NCBI GenBank assembly: GCA_947463395.1 | Contig: CANHRV010000009.1 | Span: 1 to 17,828 of the forward strand | Source of the DNA: Opitutia bacterium | GTDB lineage: Bacteria > Verrucomicrobiota > Verrucomicrobiia > Opitutales > UBA953 | Length of the DNA: 17,828 nucleotides | Reading direction: 5' to 3' | Shown here: positions 6,330 through 14,391 of the stretch, piece after piece | Numbering within the stretch: the stretch's first letter is position 1 | Layout: each line of letters begins with the position of its first letter | Position numbers and translations under genes: made by a program | Notes under the pieces: generated by a model | The model's database searches: none | Told to the model about the DNA's origin: nothing | Seen by the model: the letters and a program-made list of their open reading frames with translations, nothing else

Positions 6330-8477
6330 TTAGGTACGAGCAGGGGCACGAGAAGAGGTCTCGACCACTTGCTTGAGAATGTTAGCTGGAACTTGAGCAA
6401 AGTTGCTTGGTTCCATAGTGTAGGATGCACGACCTTTGGAGAGCGAACGAACGTCGGTTGCGTAACCAAACATTTCTGCTAAAGGCACGAGACAGTTAAT
6501 ATTACAAAGGCCAGACTTGGTTTCCATGCCTTGGATTTGGCCACGACGACGGTTCAAGTCGCCCATGATATCACCTTGATACTCCTCGGGAGTAACCACT
6601 TCGACTTTCATGATAGGCTCAAGCAAGATTGGCTTAGCGTCTTTCATCGCATCTTTAAACGCGAAGATACCAGCCATCTTAAAGGCCATTTCGTTCGAGT
6701 CGACTTCGTGGAAAGAACCGAAAACAATACGTGCTTTGAAATCAATGACAGGATAACCAGCAACGGTTCCATTGTTCGCTGCTTCATTGATACCTTCAAT
6801 GGTCGGCTTGATATATTCCTTAGGAATAACACCACCAACGATTTCATTAATAATTTCGGTGCCCTTACCAGGATTCGCTTCAAGCTTGATTTCAGCGTGA
6901 CCATACTGACCACGACCACCAGACTGACGAATGAATTTACCAACGCCGTCGGCACTCGTCGTAATGGTTTCACGATAGGAGATTTGTGGCTTACCTGATT
7001 TCGCTTCGACTTTGAATTCGCGCTTTAAGCGATCGACGATGATTTCAAGGTGAAGCTCACCCATTCCAGAAATCAAAGTCTGTCCAGTTTCCTGATTAGA
7101 TGAAACACGGAAAGTGGGGTCTTCTTTCGCTAAACGCTGCAAACCAATCGAAAGACGCTCTTGGTCAGCCTTCGAATTAGGCTCAATCGACATCGAGATA
7201 ACAGGGTCAGCAAACGTGGGTGGCTCGAGCACCAAGTCATCTTCTAAAGTCAAAGTATCACCCGTGATAACATCTTTTGGTCCGATAATCGCGCAGATGT
7301 CACCCGAATAGGCGACATCGATTTCTTCGCGATCCATCGCACGCAAGAGAACGATACGCGAGATACGCTCATTGGAACGAGTGCGAGGGTTATAAAGGTT
7401 ATCACCTTTCTTCAATTGACCACGGTAAACGCGGAAGAAAACGAGCTGACCCACGAAAGGATCGGCCCATAACTTAAAGCAAAGACCCGTAACTTTTAGA
7501 CTGTCATCAGCATTGATACGAATTTCGCTATCACCGTCATCGGTGAAAGCACGCTGACCACCCATGTCGATTGGGGAAGGCAAGAAGTCGACGACGCAGT
7601 CGAGCAACATTTGTACGCCCTTGTTTTTGAAAGCAGAACCAGGAATCACTCCGATGAAATTCATCGAGAGGGTTGCCTTACGAATACCATGACGAATTTC
7701 TTCAACCGTAATTTCCTGACCTTCGAGGTATTTATTGGCTAAAACATCATCAAAATCGGCTAGGGCTTCAAGTAAACCGTCACGCCATTTTTTCGCTTCT
7801 GCTTTTTGAGCTTCAGGAATTTCAATGACATCAAACTTCATGCCACGTGGGTCTTTCTCGTCATAGAGATAAGCCACGTTCTTCACTAAATCGATGAGAC
7901 CCTTAAATTCTTCACCTTGACCGATGGGAATGAAGAGAGGGTGAGCGTTGCCCTTTAATTTAGTCCGAATGTCATCCACCGCGCCAAAGAAATCTGCACC
8001 CGTACGATCCATCTTATTGACGAAAGCAATACGTGGAACGCGATACTTGTTCATCTGACGCCAAACCGTTTCCGATTGAGGCTGAACACCAGCGACCGCA
8101 CAGAAAACAGCGACTGCACCATCGAGCACGCGGAGCGAGCGCTCCACCTCAGCAGTGAAGTCAACGTGACCAGGTGTATCGATAATATTGATACGGTGAT
8201 CGATGTTAGCAAAAGGACCCTCTTTGGTTTTCCAGCCAGCAGAAATAGCAGCGGCGGTAATCGTGATACCACGTTCGCGCTCCTGCTCCATCCAGTCGGT
8301 CGTAGCCGTACCTTCATGAACTTCACCCATTTTATGAACCACACCCGTGTAGAAAAGAATACGCTCAGTGGTCGTCGTCTTGCCCGCGTCGATGTGAGCG
8401 GCAATGCCGATGTTCCGGGTATATTCCAAGGGGAACTTCCGGTTAGGTGAATTGAGTTTGGAGAGGGCAGTTGACAT
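6330..8477 (-). CDS. fusA: translation elongation factor G
   Basis: EF-G is the GTPase that drives translocation of tRNA and mRNA on the ribosome. The 715-residue product is slightly longer than the usual 690-705. The GTP-binding motifs are intact: P-loop AHIDAGKT at residues 27-34, switch I EQERERGITITAAA at 64-77, DTPGH at 100-104 and NKMD at 154-157. Later domains show SGMGELHLEIIVDRLKREF, RQSGGRGQYGHAEI, and near the C-terminus EMFGYATDVRSLSKGRASYT, all typical of the main EF-G rather than of paralogues. It lies between rpsG (47 nt) and rpsJ (27 nt). The sequence before the start (CTAGGTTCTGACC) has no SD. Confidence 0.98.
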   Translation of the reverse strand: MSTALSKLNSPNRKFPLEYTRNIGIAAHIDAGKTTTTERILFYTGVVHKMGEVHEGTATTDWMEQERERGITITAAAISAGWKTKEGPFANIDHRINIIDTPGHVDFTAEVERSLRVLDGAVAVFCAVAGVQPQSETVWRQMNKYRVPRIAFVNKMDRTGADFFGAVDDIRTKLKGNAHPLFIPIGQGEEFKGLIDLVKNVAYLYDEKDPRGMKFDVIEIPEAQKAEAKKWRDGLLEALADFDDVLANKYLEGQEITVEEIRHGIRKATLSMNFIGVIPGSAFKNKGVQMLLDCVVDFLPSPIDMGGQRAFTDDGDSEIRINADDSLKVTGLCFKLWADPFVGQLVFFRVYRGQLKKGDNLYNPRTRSNERISRIVLLRAMDREEIDVAYSGDICAIIGPKDVITGDTLTLEDDLVLEPPTFADPVISMSIEPNSKADQERLSIGLQRLAKEDPTFRVSSNQETGQTLISGMGELHLEIIVDRLKREFKVEAKSGKPQISYRETITTSADGVGKFIRQSGGRGQYGHAEIKLEANPGKGTEIINEIVGGVIPKEYIKPTIEGINEAANNGTVAGYPVIDFKARIVFGSFHEVDSNEMAFKMAGIFAFKDAMKDAKPILLEPIMKVEVVTPEEYQGDIMGDLNRRRGQIQGMETKSGLCNINCLVPLAEMFGYATDVRSLSKGRASYTMEPSNFAQVPANILKQVVETSSRAPART

Positions 8478-8524
8478 GGTCAGAACCTAGGGTTCGGCCT
8501 AAAGGGTTGAGTGAGAGAAAATTT

Positions 8525-8998
8525 TTACCAGCGGAGGTGGGCGAAGGCGCGATTAGCTTGAGCCATCTTGTGAGTTTCTTCGCGCTTCTTAACGACGTTT
8601 CCTGTGTTATTGTAAGCATCAACAATTTCAGCAGCCAGAGCCTCGGACATGGAGACACCCTTGCGGCCTTCAGCGGCTAACACAACCCAGCGAAGGGCCA
8701 TGCTGTTTTGACGCTCGTGACTGACTTCGACGGGCACTTGATAAGTGGCTCCACCGACACGACGGCTTTTTACTTCGAGCTTAGGACGGCAATTCTCGAG
8801 AGCTCCGAGTAAGAGTTCGACAGGATTACCTTTCACTAACTTTTCAGAAACTTTTTCAATCGCTCCGTAGACAATGCTTTGAGCTAAAGACTTCTTACCT
8901 GACTTCATCACCATATTGATGAGCTGGCTAACGAGAGGACTACCATAACGGGAGTCTGGAAGGTGAGTGCGCTTAACGGCTTTACGACGACGTGACAT
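8525..8998 (-). CDS. rpsG: 30S ribosomal protein S7
   Basis: S7 nucleates assembly of the 30S head and lies near the E site. The 157-residue product matches the usual 156. It shows MSRRRKAVKRTHLPDSRYGS, INMVMKSGKKSLAQSIVYGA, the block LENCRPKLEVKSRRVGGATYQVP (quoted in part as KSRRVGGATYQVPVEVS), and the C-terminal KKREETHKMAQANRAFAHLR. It follows rpsL after 17 nt and precedes fusA, the standard str-operon order. The AT-rich leader TTAAATTTTCATAATC carries no SD. Confidence 0.97.
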   Translation of the reverse strand: MSRRRKAVKRTHLPDSRYGSPLVSQLINMVMKSGKKSLAQSIVYGAIEKVSEKLVKGNPVELLLGALENCRPKLEVKSRRVGGATYQVPVEVSHERQNSMALRWVVLAAEGRKGVSMSEALAAEIVDAYNNTGNVVKKREETHKMAQANRAFAHLRW

Positions 8999-9015
8999 GA
9001 TTATGAAAATTTAAA

Positions 9016-9399
9016 TTAGGCTTTCTTTTCCTTAGGACGCTTCACGCCGTACTTGGAGCGAGAACGACGACGCTTTTCGACACCCGAGCAATCGAGAGGA
9101 CCACGAACGATGTGATAACGCACACCAGGAAGGTCTTTCACACGACCGCCACGAACCAAGACAACCGAGTGTTCTTGAAGTTTGTGACCTTCATCAGGAA
9201 TATAGGTAATGACTTCTTGGCCGTTGGTCAGACGTACTTTAGCTACTTTGCGTTGTGCAGAGTTTGGCTTCTTCGGAGTACGGATCATCACTTGAACGCA
9301 AACGCCGCGACGGAAGGGCGAGTTGTTCAAGGCCGGAGACTTGGACTTGGCCTTGGGGGCAAGACGCGGTTTACGAACGAGCTGGTTGATGGTAGGCAT
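9016..9399 (-). CDS. rpsL: 30S ribosomal protein S12
   Basis: S12 acts in decoding at the A site and is the classical streptomycin-resistance target. The start at 9399 gives 127 residues beginning MPTINQLVRKPR, the near-universal S12 start; the frame stays open 34 codons further upstream but that part is not S12-like. TPKKPNSAQRK (residues 41-51, Lys43-Lys44) and GGRVKDLPG (Lys88, Asp89) look wild type at the positions linked to streptomycin resistance, and Asp89 corresponds to the residue that RimO methylthiolates in other bacteria. This is the first gene of the whole minus-strand block, so its promoter should lie within 9400-9569. There is at most a weak AGG before the ATG. Confidence 0.97.
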   Translation of the reverse strand: MPTINQLVRKPRLAPKAKSKSPALNNSPFRRGVCVQVMIRTPKKPNSAQRKVAKVRLTNGQEVITYIPDEGHKLQEHSVVLVRGGRVKDLPGVRYHIVRGPLDCSGVEKRRRSRSKYGVKRPKEKKA

Positions 9400-9473
9400 G
9401 GACCTAAAGAAATAGGGAAAAGAGGGTTGTGGCATAGGGTTCCCAGACCCTCCTGCAAGCGGAAAGTGCGGAG

Positions 9474-9501
9474 ATTTTAAGATTTCTTTACCCGAGGTCA
9501 C
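9474..9501 (-). promoter_or_regulatory. rpsL: possible promoter of the rpsL operon
   Basis: On the minus strand, GTGACC (9501-9496) and TAAAAT (9479-9474) are separated by 16 nt. They match 4 of 6 and 5 of 6 bases of the sigma-70 type -35 and -10 consensus. Transcription would start near 9467 and leave a leader of about 67 nt before the rpsL ATG at 9399. This is the best-looking candidate in the 170-nt divergent region 9400-9569. I found no equally good plus-strand promoter for the gene at 9570. It is a pattern match only. Confidence 0.3.
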
Positions 9502-9569
9502 CGAAAGCCCCCTGCCCTGCGTTTTGGGCGAGACAATTTGAAGCGGACAGGCAAGTATCCCGCCCCGCC

Positions 9570-11414
9570 ATGTTAAGACCTCTTTTACTGCTCAGTTTCC
9601 TCTCCAGCACCCTTGGACTTCAAGCCATTGCTCAGGTCAACAGTACCCCGAAAACCGAAGTGGATTCCGACACAAAATTGGCTCAATCCAGCCCTAAAAA
9701 TAGCTCAAAAGACCCCAAAAAAGACCCAAAAGACATAAAAAAGACCAAAGAGAACATCGATGCCGAAATTGTTCTACTAGCTGGGCTTCCTCTTACCAAA
9801 GGAAACGAGGCGGTGATTCGCTATGTTCGAGAAAACTTTGTTATGGCTGACCTCGTTAGAGATCCGGTTCTGGGTCAAATGGTTCGTCTGACCCTCTCAA
9901 AAATGAAGGATAATCCTGAAAATGTGGCCGCATTAAAGGAAGAACACCTCACAAAAGTAAGCGAATACTTTGTTTCCCAGGCTCTCGAGGCAGAAACATC
10001 CAACCAAATCCCCCAAGCTCTCAATTTAGCTCAAGTAGCCGTCCGGATAAGCCCAGGCAATGTTAAGGGTAAATTGTTGTTTGCCAATATCTTACATAAT
10101 AATTACAATCGCACCGATGACGCTATCCAAACCCTACAGCATGGCTTAGAGTTTGTGAACGCCAACGACCCGATGGGGGCTCAATACCTAGAGCGGTATT
10201 TTCAATTACTTCAGTTAAAAGAGAGGGACGATGAAGTTATCCAGCAAAGCCTTAAGCTACTAGCCGTCGGCAAAGAATTTCCTCCAGCTACCAGACAAAC
10301 CTTGGCTCTCGCCGCCGCCACCTCTCTCTATTGGGTAGGACGTTATGCGGAGAGCGTTAATTTAATTAATGCGCATCAGCTAGATCAACAGGCGAGTGGA
10401 TTATTGTTAAAAGCCCGAGCTCTCTTCGATGGCGGAAAAACTTCGGAGGCGATTAACTTGCTTGATAAGCGAAGCGGAGATTTTGCAGACAATAAAATTC
10501 GCGATGCCATCTACTCACAACAAGCACGTTTCCACATTTTGCTGGGTCAGCCAAAAATCGCTTTAGCGGTAACCGAGGAGCGCATCAAACTCGATGAGAA
10601 GGCGCCCTTCCCTCAATTACAAAAACTGCAACTGCTCGATCGATTAGGATTAAAAGACGATTACGATAAACAGTTGAATCTGATTGCCGAACGATTCGCT
10701 AATAGCTCAGCGGCCATGTTAGCCTTGGCTAATTTCGCAACCGAACGCGGCTACGATGGCATCACCTCCGAACTTGTTAAAGTAGCGGCCAATCGCGGTT
10801 TTGAGCGTGCTACTTTTGCCGCTCTTCATTTAGAGGCTCTACTCAACAGCAATAATCCCGACAAAGTTATTGCTCAATTTGAACAGGTTAACGCCATCGA
10901 TCGCACTTATTTCTCCTCCAATCTACCCACGGTACAAGCTCTGGTTGGTATTGCTTATCACGCACGAAATAAAAAAGACGAGAAAGCAACTGAAGCAGAT
11001 AAAAAAATCGGTGATCGTTATCTAATGGAATTTCTTAAATCCGAAAAACTCGGTCCCGAGGCTTATCGTTCTGTCGGCAAAAAATTAAAGTCGATTCATG
11101 CGGCAGAAGCCGCGGTTCGCGTTCTAGAAGCGGGGGTAAAATCTTACCCTCGTTACTCTCAACTTCGTGCGGATTACATCAGCGCTCGAATCTTAGCTGG
11201 AGAAACCGAAGCTTATGGCACGCGCAAATCGGTGGCGGATGAACTCGAGTCTCTTCTTAAAATGCGCCGACCCTCGCCCATTATTTGGCAAGAAAGTTTA
11301 GCTTGGATGAAATCCGAAGCCAAATTAACCCGAGAACAAAGAGACTCGTTAGAAAAATCTCTCACCCCGCTCATTCGCCCCTTCCTCGATCAAGAAGCTT
11401 TAGCCGGACGATAA
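9570..11414 (+). CDS. exported TPR-like repeat protein, function unknown
   Basis: I cannot assign a named family. The 614-residue product starts with a signal peptide (Arg3, hydrophobic core at residues 5-17, likely cleavage after AIA at 19-21). A low-complexity linker follows at about residues 22-62, rich in Lys, Asp, Ser and Pro, with the repeated unit DPKKDPKDIKK. From about residue 120 to the end it is a string of amphipathic helix pairs with TPR-like spacing, such as QIPQALNLAQVAVRISPGN, RTDDAIQTLQHGLEFV and VGRYAESVNLINAH, then KTSEAINLLDKR. The protein is probably a periplasmic or surface scaffold. It is divergent from rpsL and ends 5 nt before sufE. No SD is seen. Cleavage leaves Gln rather than Cys, so it is not a lipoprotein. 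Confidence 0.85.
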   Translation: MLRPLLLLSFLSSTLGLQAIAQVNSTPKTEVDSDTKLAQSSPKNSSKDPKKDPKDIKKTKENIDAEIVLLAGLPLTKGNEAVIRYVRENFVMADLVRDPVLGQMVRLTLSKMKDNPENVAALKEEHLTKVSEYFVSQALEAETSNQIPQALNLAQVAVRISPGNVKGKLLFANILHNNYNRTDDAIQTLQHGLEFVNANDPMGAQYLERYFQLLQLKERDDEVIQQSLKLLAVGKEFPPATRQTLALAAATSLYWVGRYAESVNLINAHQLDQQASGLLLKARALFDGGKTSEAINLLDKRSGDFADNKIRDAIYSQQARFHILLGQPKIALAVTEERIKLDEKAPFPQLQKLQLLDRLGLKDDYDKQLNLIAERFANSSAAMLALANFATERGYDGITSELVKVAANRGFERATFAALHLEALLNSNNPDKVIAQFEQVNAIDRTYFSSNLPTVQALVGIAYHARNKKDEKATEADKKIGDRYLMEFLKSEKLGPEAYRSVGKKLKSIHAAEAAVRVLEAGVKSYPRYSQLRADYISARILAGETEAYGTRKSVADELESLLKMRRPSPIIWQESLAWMKSEAKLTREQRDSLEKSLTPLIRPFLDQEALAGR

Positions 11415-11419
11415 GACCC

Positions 11420-11836
11420 ATGACGTTAAACGAAAAACGGGCACAAATTATTGCCGAACTCGAACCCTTGGCTGACCACCACGAACGGTTTCAGTACATT
11501 ATTGATCGCGCCAAAAACGCCCCTGGCTTGTCCAACGAATTTAAACTGGATCAATTTTTAATCGAAGGATGCACGTCCAATCTTTGGCTCATTCCCTCCC
11601 TTGAAAACGGAATCTGCCACTTTCGCTGTGATGCTGACTCTTTGATTACCAAGGGTATCGCCTACTTGGTTTGCGAGTTTTATGATGGAGCCTCCCCTGT
11701 CGAGGTCGCTAACACTGATGCCGATTTCTTAGCCGAAGTCGGTATCACCCAACATCTCTCCCCCAATCGTCGTAATGGACTGACCAATTTAGTGGGGAAA
11801 ATTAGGGCTTTTGGTCGCGCCTCACTCTCCCGCTGA
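11420..11836 (+). CDS. sufE: SufE-family cysteine desulfurase sulfur acceptor
   Basis: SufE proteins accept persulfide sulfur from a SufS-type cysteine desulfurase and pass it to the Fe-S scaffold. The 138-residue product has the normal SufE length. The acceptor motif is EGCTSNLWL, with Cys51 at the same number as in E. coli SufE, and it is preceded by the conserved DQFLIEGC context. The helix HERFQYIIDRAKN and the C-terminal GLTNLVGKIRAFG region also fit. An upstream in-frame extension to 11285 is rejected because it overlaps the TPR gene and MTLNEKRAQII is a typical start. No sufS, sufB, sufC or sufD lies in the window, so its partner must be elsewhere. It stops with TGA followed at once by TAG. 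No SD is seen. Confidence 0.9.
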   Translation: MTLNEKRAQIIAELEPLADHHERFQYIIDRAKNAPGLSNEFKLDQFLIEGCTSNLWLIPSLENGICHFRCDADSLITKGIAYLVCEFYDGASPVEVANTDADFLAEVGITQHLSPNRRNGLTNLVGKIRAFGRASLSR

Positions 11837-11913
11837 TAGAGGTTAGTGAAATTCCTTTTGATTGTGGGTTTTCGGGAAAGGGATTTGCCCTGTTACCGAA
11901 GTCTCATCTCATA

Positions 11914-12849
11914 ATGATTCAGAAAATGAACGACACTGCTGTAGCGAAAAGTGATACCCGCTTACGTTGGCTATGTTACATCGCCCTCGGTTGGTCCATC
12001 CTCGTTCTTCAAGCGGGAGGCTTCACCACCAGCATACGTGCTGGTATGGCCTTCCTCGACTGGCCACTTTCCAATGGAAGCATTAACCCTCCTGGTTGGC
12101 TCACAGAAATCGATAAATTCGCAGAGCATTCTCATCGCCTGGCCGCTTCTGGCTTAGGAATTCTCTGTATCGCAATTGCCCTAGCCCACTTCAAATGGGA
12201 GACGCGTGCACTCATTCGAAGAGCCTCCTATGGTCTCGTCGCTCTGGTCATTCTTCAAGGGATTTTTGGAGGACTTCGTGTTTTACTGGATCAACTAAAC
12301 CTTGGTGGTGATGAAAACTTCAAGGCTGTCTTCTTCGCCGTCGTGCATGCCGTAAATGCACAAATCACCATAGCCATTCTCGCTATCATCGCCTTATCTC
12401 ATACCGAACTCTGGCGTAGTAAAAATTCTCCCTCGGCTCGTTTTGAAATCATCTCTGGTCGCATCGCCATAGGAGTTATTCTCAGCATCATTCTCATTGG
12501 CGCAGTCATGCGACAAAATCACTTAACGACTTGGGTAACGAGTGGCTCAGCGAGCGAAATTTTTTATCCTGCTGGTCAAGGTTTTGCCTGGTGGGCTAAT
12601 TTTCTCCACCGCGGAGGAGCCATACTTGGTGCGATAGCCATTGTTGTTTTTTCCTTTAGTGGTAGTCGTCCCATGGTCCGCTGGCTACCCCTTTGCTTGC
12701 TCATCCTCTTCCAAATTACCTTGGGCATCTTGAGCATTCAACTACCGCTTAATCCTCACGTGCGCACGATACACTTGGTTGTCGGAGCTGCACTCTTCTC
12801 GACACTCTGTGCTCATGTAGCTCTGGTACATCGAGCGAATAAACTTTAA
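11914..12849 (+). CDS. ctaA: heme A synthase (COX15/CtaA family)
   Basis: This integral membrane monooxygenase oxidises the C8 methyl group of heme O to a formyl group, giving heme A for aa3-type oxidases. The 311-residue product has eight hydrophobic segments arranged as two four-helix halves. The four expected heme-ligand positions are present: His72 or His74 in the EHSHR motif, His145 (VVHAVNAQ), His232 (FLHRGG) and His287 (TIHLVVGAA). Glu71 of the catalytic loop is also kept. The loop cysteine pair known from the Bacillus enzyme is absent. ATG at 11914 is chosen; Met5 (11926) is a possible start. ctaB follows after 31 nt, so the two steps of heme A synthesis are probably co-expressed. Confidence 0.93.
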   Translation: MIQKMNDTAVAKSDTRLRWLCYIALGWSILVLQAGGFTTSIRAGMAFLDWPLSNGSINPPGWLTEIDKFAEHSHRLAASGLGILCIAIALAHFKWETRALIRRASYGLVALVILQGIFGGLRVLLDQLNLGGDENFKAVFFAVVHAVNAQITIAILAIIALSHTELWRSKNSPSARFEIISGRIAIGVILSIILIGAVMRQNHLTTWVTSGSASEIFYPAGQGFAWWANFLHRGGAILGAIAIVVFSFSGSRPMVRWLPLCLLILFQITLGILSIQLPLNPHVRTIHLVVGAALFSTLCAHVALVHRANKL

Positions 12850-12880
12850 CCTTCTCGAGAAAGTCGCCACCAATGACTCT

Positions 12881-13762
12881 ATGAGTACGCCTGCCGGATC
12901 TCTTCCAGCCGCCTATTGGGAACTGACCAAGCCACGCTTGTCTTTTCTCTCGGTGCTGACGGCACTGGCTGGTTATTTCTGCAGTAACCCACAAGGTCCA
13001 ACGGATGGAAAAGTTTTGGTATCATTAGCGATTGGTACTGCCCTCGCTGCCGGTGCTTGTGGAGCACTGAATATGTGGATGGAAGATCGGGCTGACGCAA
13101 AAATGGAACGTACCAAAAACCGCCCTATTCCAGCAGGAATCATTTCACCAATCTACTCCCTCTTTTTTGGTATCATTCTTCTTATTCTGGGCATTGGTCT
13201 CGTTTGGTATGGAGCCAATCCCCTCGCTGGACAATTAACCGCGGCCACCGCCGTTTCCTACCTGCTTTTATACACCCCACTAAAAACTCGAACATCATGG
13301 TGCACTTTAGTGGGTTCACTTCCTGGTGCGATCCCTCCTATCATCGGTACTGCCGCAAAACTTGGTCAAATTGACCGGATGGGATGGTTACTTTTTGCTC
13401 TGCTATTTTTCTGGCAAGTTCCACACTTTATGGCTCTGGCGGTGATGTGCCGAGAGGATTACGCGCGTGGTGGATTTAAGGTCGCTACTGTCGACGACCC
13501 CTCAGGAAAATCCGCTGCACTCTGGGCCTTAATTTTTATTATCCCGATGCTTTTTGTGGCAGGCATCATTGCTTCCGAGTTCCCACGCTGGACCAGTCCC
13601 TATGTCTGGATTTCCACCATAGCGGGAGTTTGGTTTTTTAAACTAAGCCTCGATTTCGCATTGCCCACGCGAAGAGCCAGTGCCGCTAAGCCTTTTTTCA
13701 TCGCCTCAATTATTTACCTACCTCTGGTCTTATTGACTCTGACGTTAAATCGAGTTTTTTAG
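12881..13762 (+). CDS. ctaB: heme O synthase, protoheme IX farnesyltransferase (UbiA family)
   Basis: The enzyme attaches a farnesyl group to heme B to make heme O, the substrate of the ctaA product encoded just upstream. The 293-residue product has the usual length with about eight or nine membrane segments. The first prenyl-diphosphate motif is intact: Asn64, Glu68 and Asp72 in NMWMEDRADAKMERTKNRP, the signature of heme O synthases. Further family blocks are YTPLKTRTSWCTLVGSLPGA, PPIIG, and FFWQVPHFMALAV followed by DYARGG. The start lacks an SD. The next gene begins only 4 nt after its TAG stop, which suggests coupling. Confidence 0.95.
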   Translation: MSTPAGSLPAAYWELTKPRLSFLSVLTALAGYFCSNPQGPTDGKVLVSLAIGTALAAGACGALNMWMEDRADAKMERTKNRPIPAGIISPIYSLFFGIILLILGIGLVWYGANPLAGQLTAATAVSYLLLYTPLKTRTSWCTLVGSLPGAIPPIIGTAAKLGQIDRMGWLLFALLFFWQVPHFMALAVMCREDYARGGFKVATVDDPSGKSAALWALIFIIPMLFVAGIIASEFPRWTSPYVWISTIAGVWFFKLSLDFALPTRRASAAKPFFIASIIYLPLVLLTLTLNRVF

Positions 13763-13766
13763 TGAG

Positions 13767-14351
13767 ATGGACGTGCGCGATGCCAAAGCTCAATTGCGTA
13801 GTGCTTTGAAAAATCGCCGCGACTCTCTAAACCAAGAACTTCAAGAAGAAGAGGCGAAAAAGATTCTGCCACTAATCGTTTCTCTGCCTGCTTGGCAAAA
13901 TAGCCAAGTGGTTTGCCTGTATGCTTCTTTTGCGGGAGAATTGCCCACGCAGCGATTACTGCATAGCGCACTCCAATCTGGCAAAAAACTTCTCCTACCT
14001 CGAGTTAACCCCCATCATCAACCCTCCCTTCACGAGGTCTATGACTTGGAAAAACTCGTCTTGTCGCCATTGGGTATTCTCGAACCAGCGGAAAGCTCGC
14101 CCCAAGTTAGTCCGCAAAAGGTCGATTTCTTTTTGGTTCCAGGCATTGCCTTTGATAAACAGGGGAATCGTCTCGGTCATGGCTCAGGATTCTATGATCG
14201 CTTACTTGCTCAGATTAAAAGCGGGGCTTTTTGCCTAGGTTATGCCCATGATTTTCAAATGGTCCCAATGATTCCTCACGAGGCTCATGATATAAGAGTT
14301 CATGCCGTTGCCACGCCCACGGGAATCATCCAAACACAACCCGCTTCCTAA
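13767..14351 (+). CDS. 5-formyltetrahydrofolate cyclo-ligase
   Basis: This cytosolic enzyme uses ATP to convert 5-formyltetrahydrofolate to 5,10-methenyltetrahydrofolate, recycling a folate form that inhibits other folate enzymes. The 194-residue product fits the family. Visible motifs are the basic N-terminal helix with LKNRRDSL, VCLYASFAGELPT, VDFFLVPGIAFDKQGNRLG, and the nucleotide-binding LGHGSGFYDR at residues 136-145 (family LGxGxGxYDR). MIPHEAHDIRVHAVATPTG closes the fold. It begins 4 nt after ctaB and ends 40 nt before uvrA. Nothing ties folate salvage to heme A here beyond shared transcription. The E. coli relative is often called ygfA. Confidence 0.93.
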   Translation: MDVRDAKAQLRSALKNRRDSLNQELQEEEAKKILPLIVSLPAWQNSQVVCLYASFAGELPTQRLLHSALQSGKKLLLPRVNPHHQPSLHEVYDLEKLVLSPLGILEPAESSPQVSPQKVDFFLVPGIAFDKQGNRLGHGSGFYDRLLAQIKSGAFCLGYAHDFQMVPMIPHEAHDIRVHAVATPTGIIQTQPAS

Positions 14352-14391
14352 GTTTGCTAATATTAAAGAAGTGTGTCCGTTGGAGGGTCCG

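Noticed and set aside
5964..6482. Long open frames opposite the translation genes, such as this one across rpsJ and the fusA end, and 8076-8450 opposite fusA
   Set aside because: They are antisense shadows of strongly identified ribosomal and EF-G genes and show no family features.
9400..9501. 34-codon upstream extension of the rpsL frame
   Set aside because: The S12 family begins at MPTINQLVR (9399); the extra residues look unrelated and would consume the promoter region.
11285..11419. Upstream extension of the sufE frame
   Set aside because: It lies inside the TPR gene in another frame; the start at 11420 gives normal SufE length and puts the acceptor cysteine at residue 51.
11879..11891. 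Possible terminator after sufE
   Set aside because: The AGGG/CCCT stem is only 4 bp and has no T-tract.
12852..12861. Palindrome TTCTCGAGAA between ctaA and ctaB
   Set aside because: A lone 10-bp palindrome in a 31-nt gap is not enough to claim an operator.
14358..14363. TAATAT as a -10 box for uvrA
   Set aside because: There is no matching -35 at suitable distance; the gene may be transcribed from the genes upstream.
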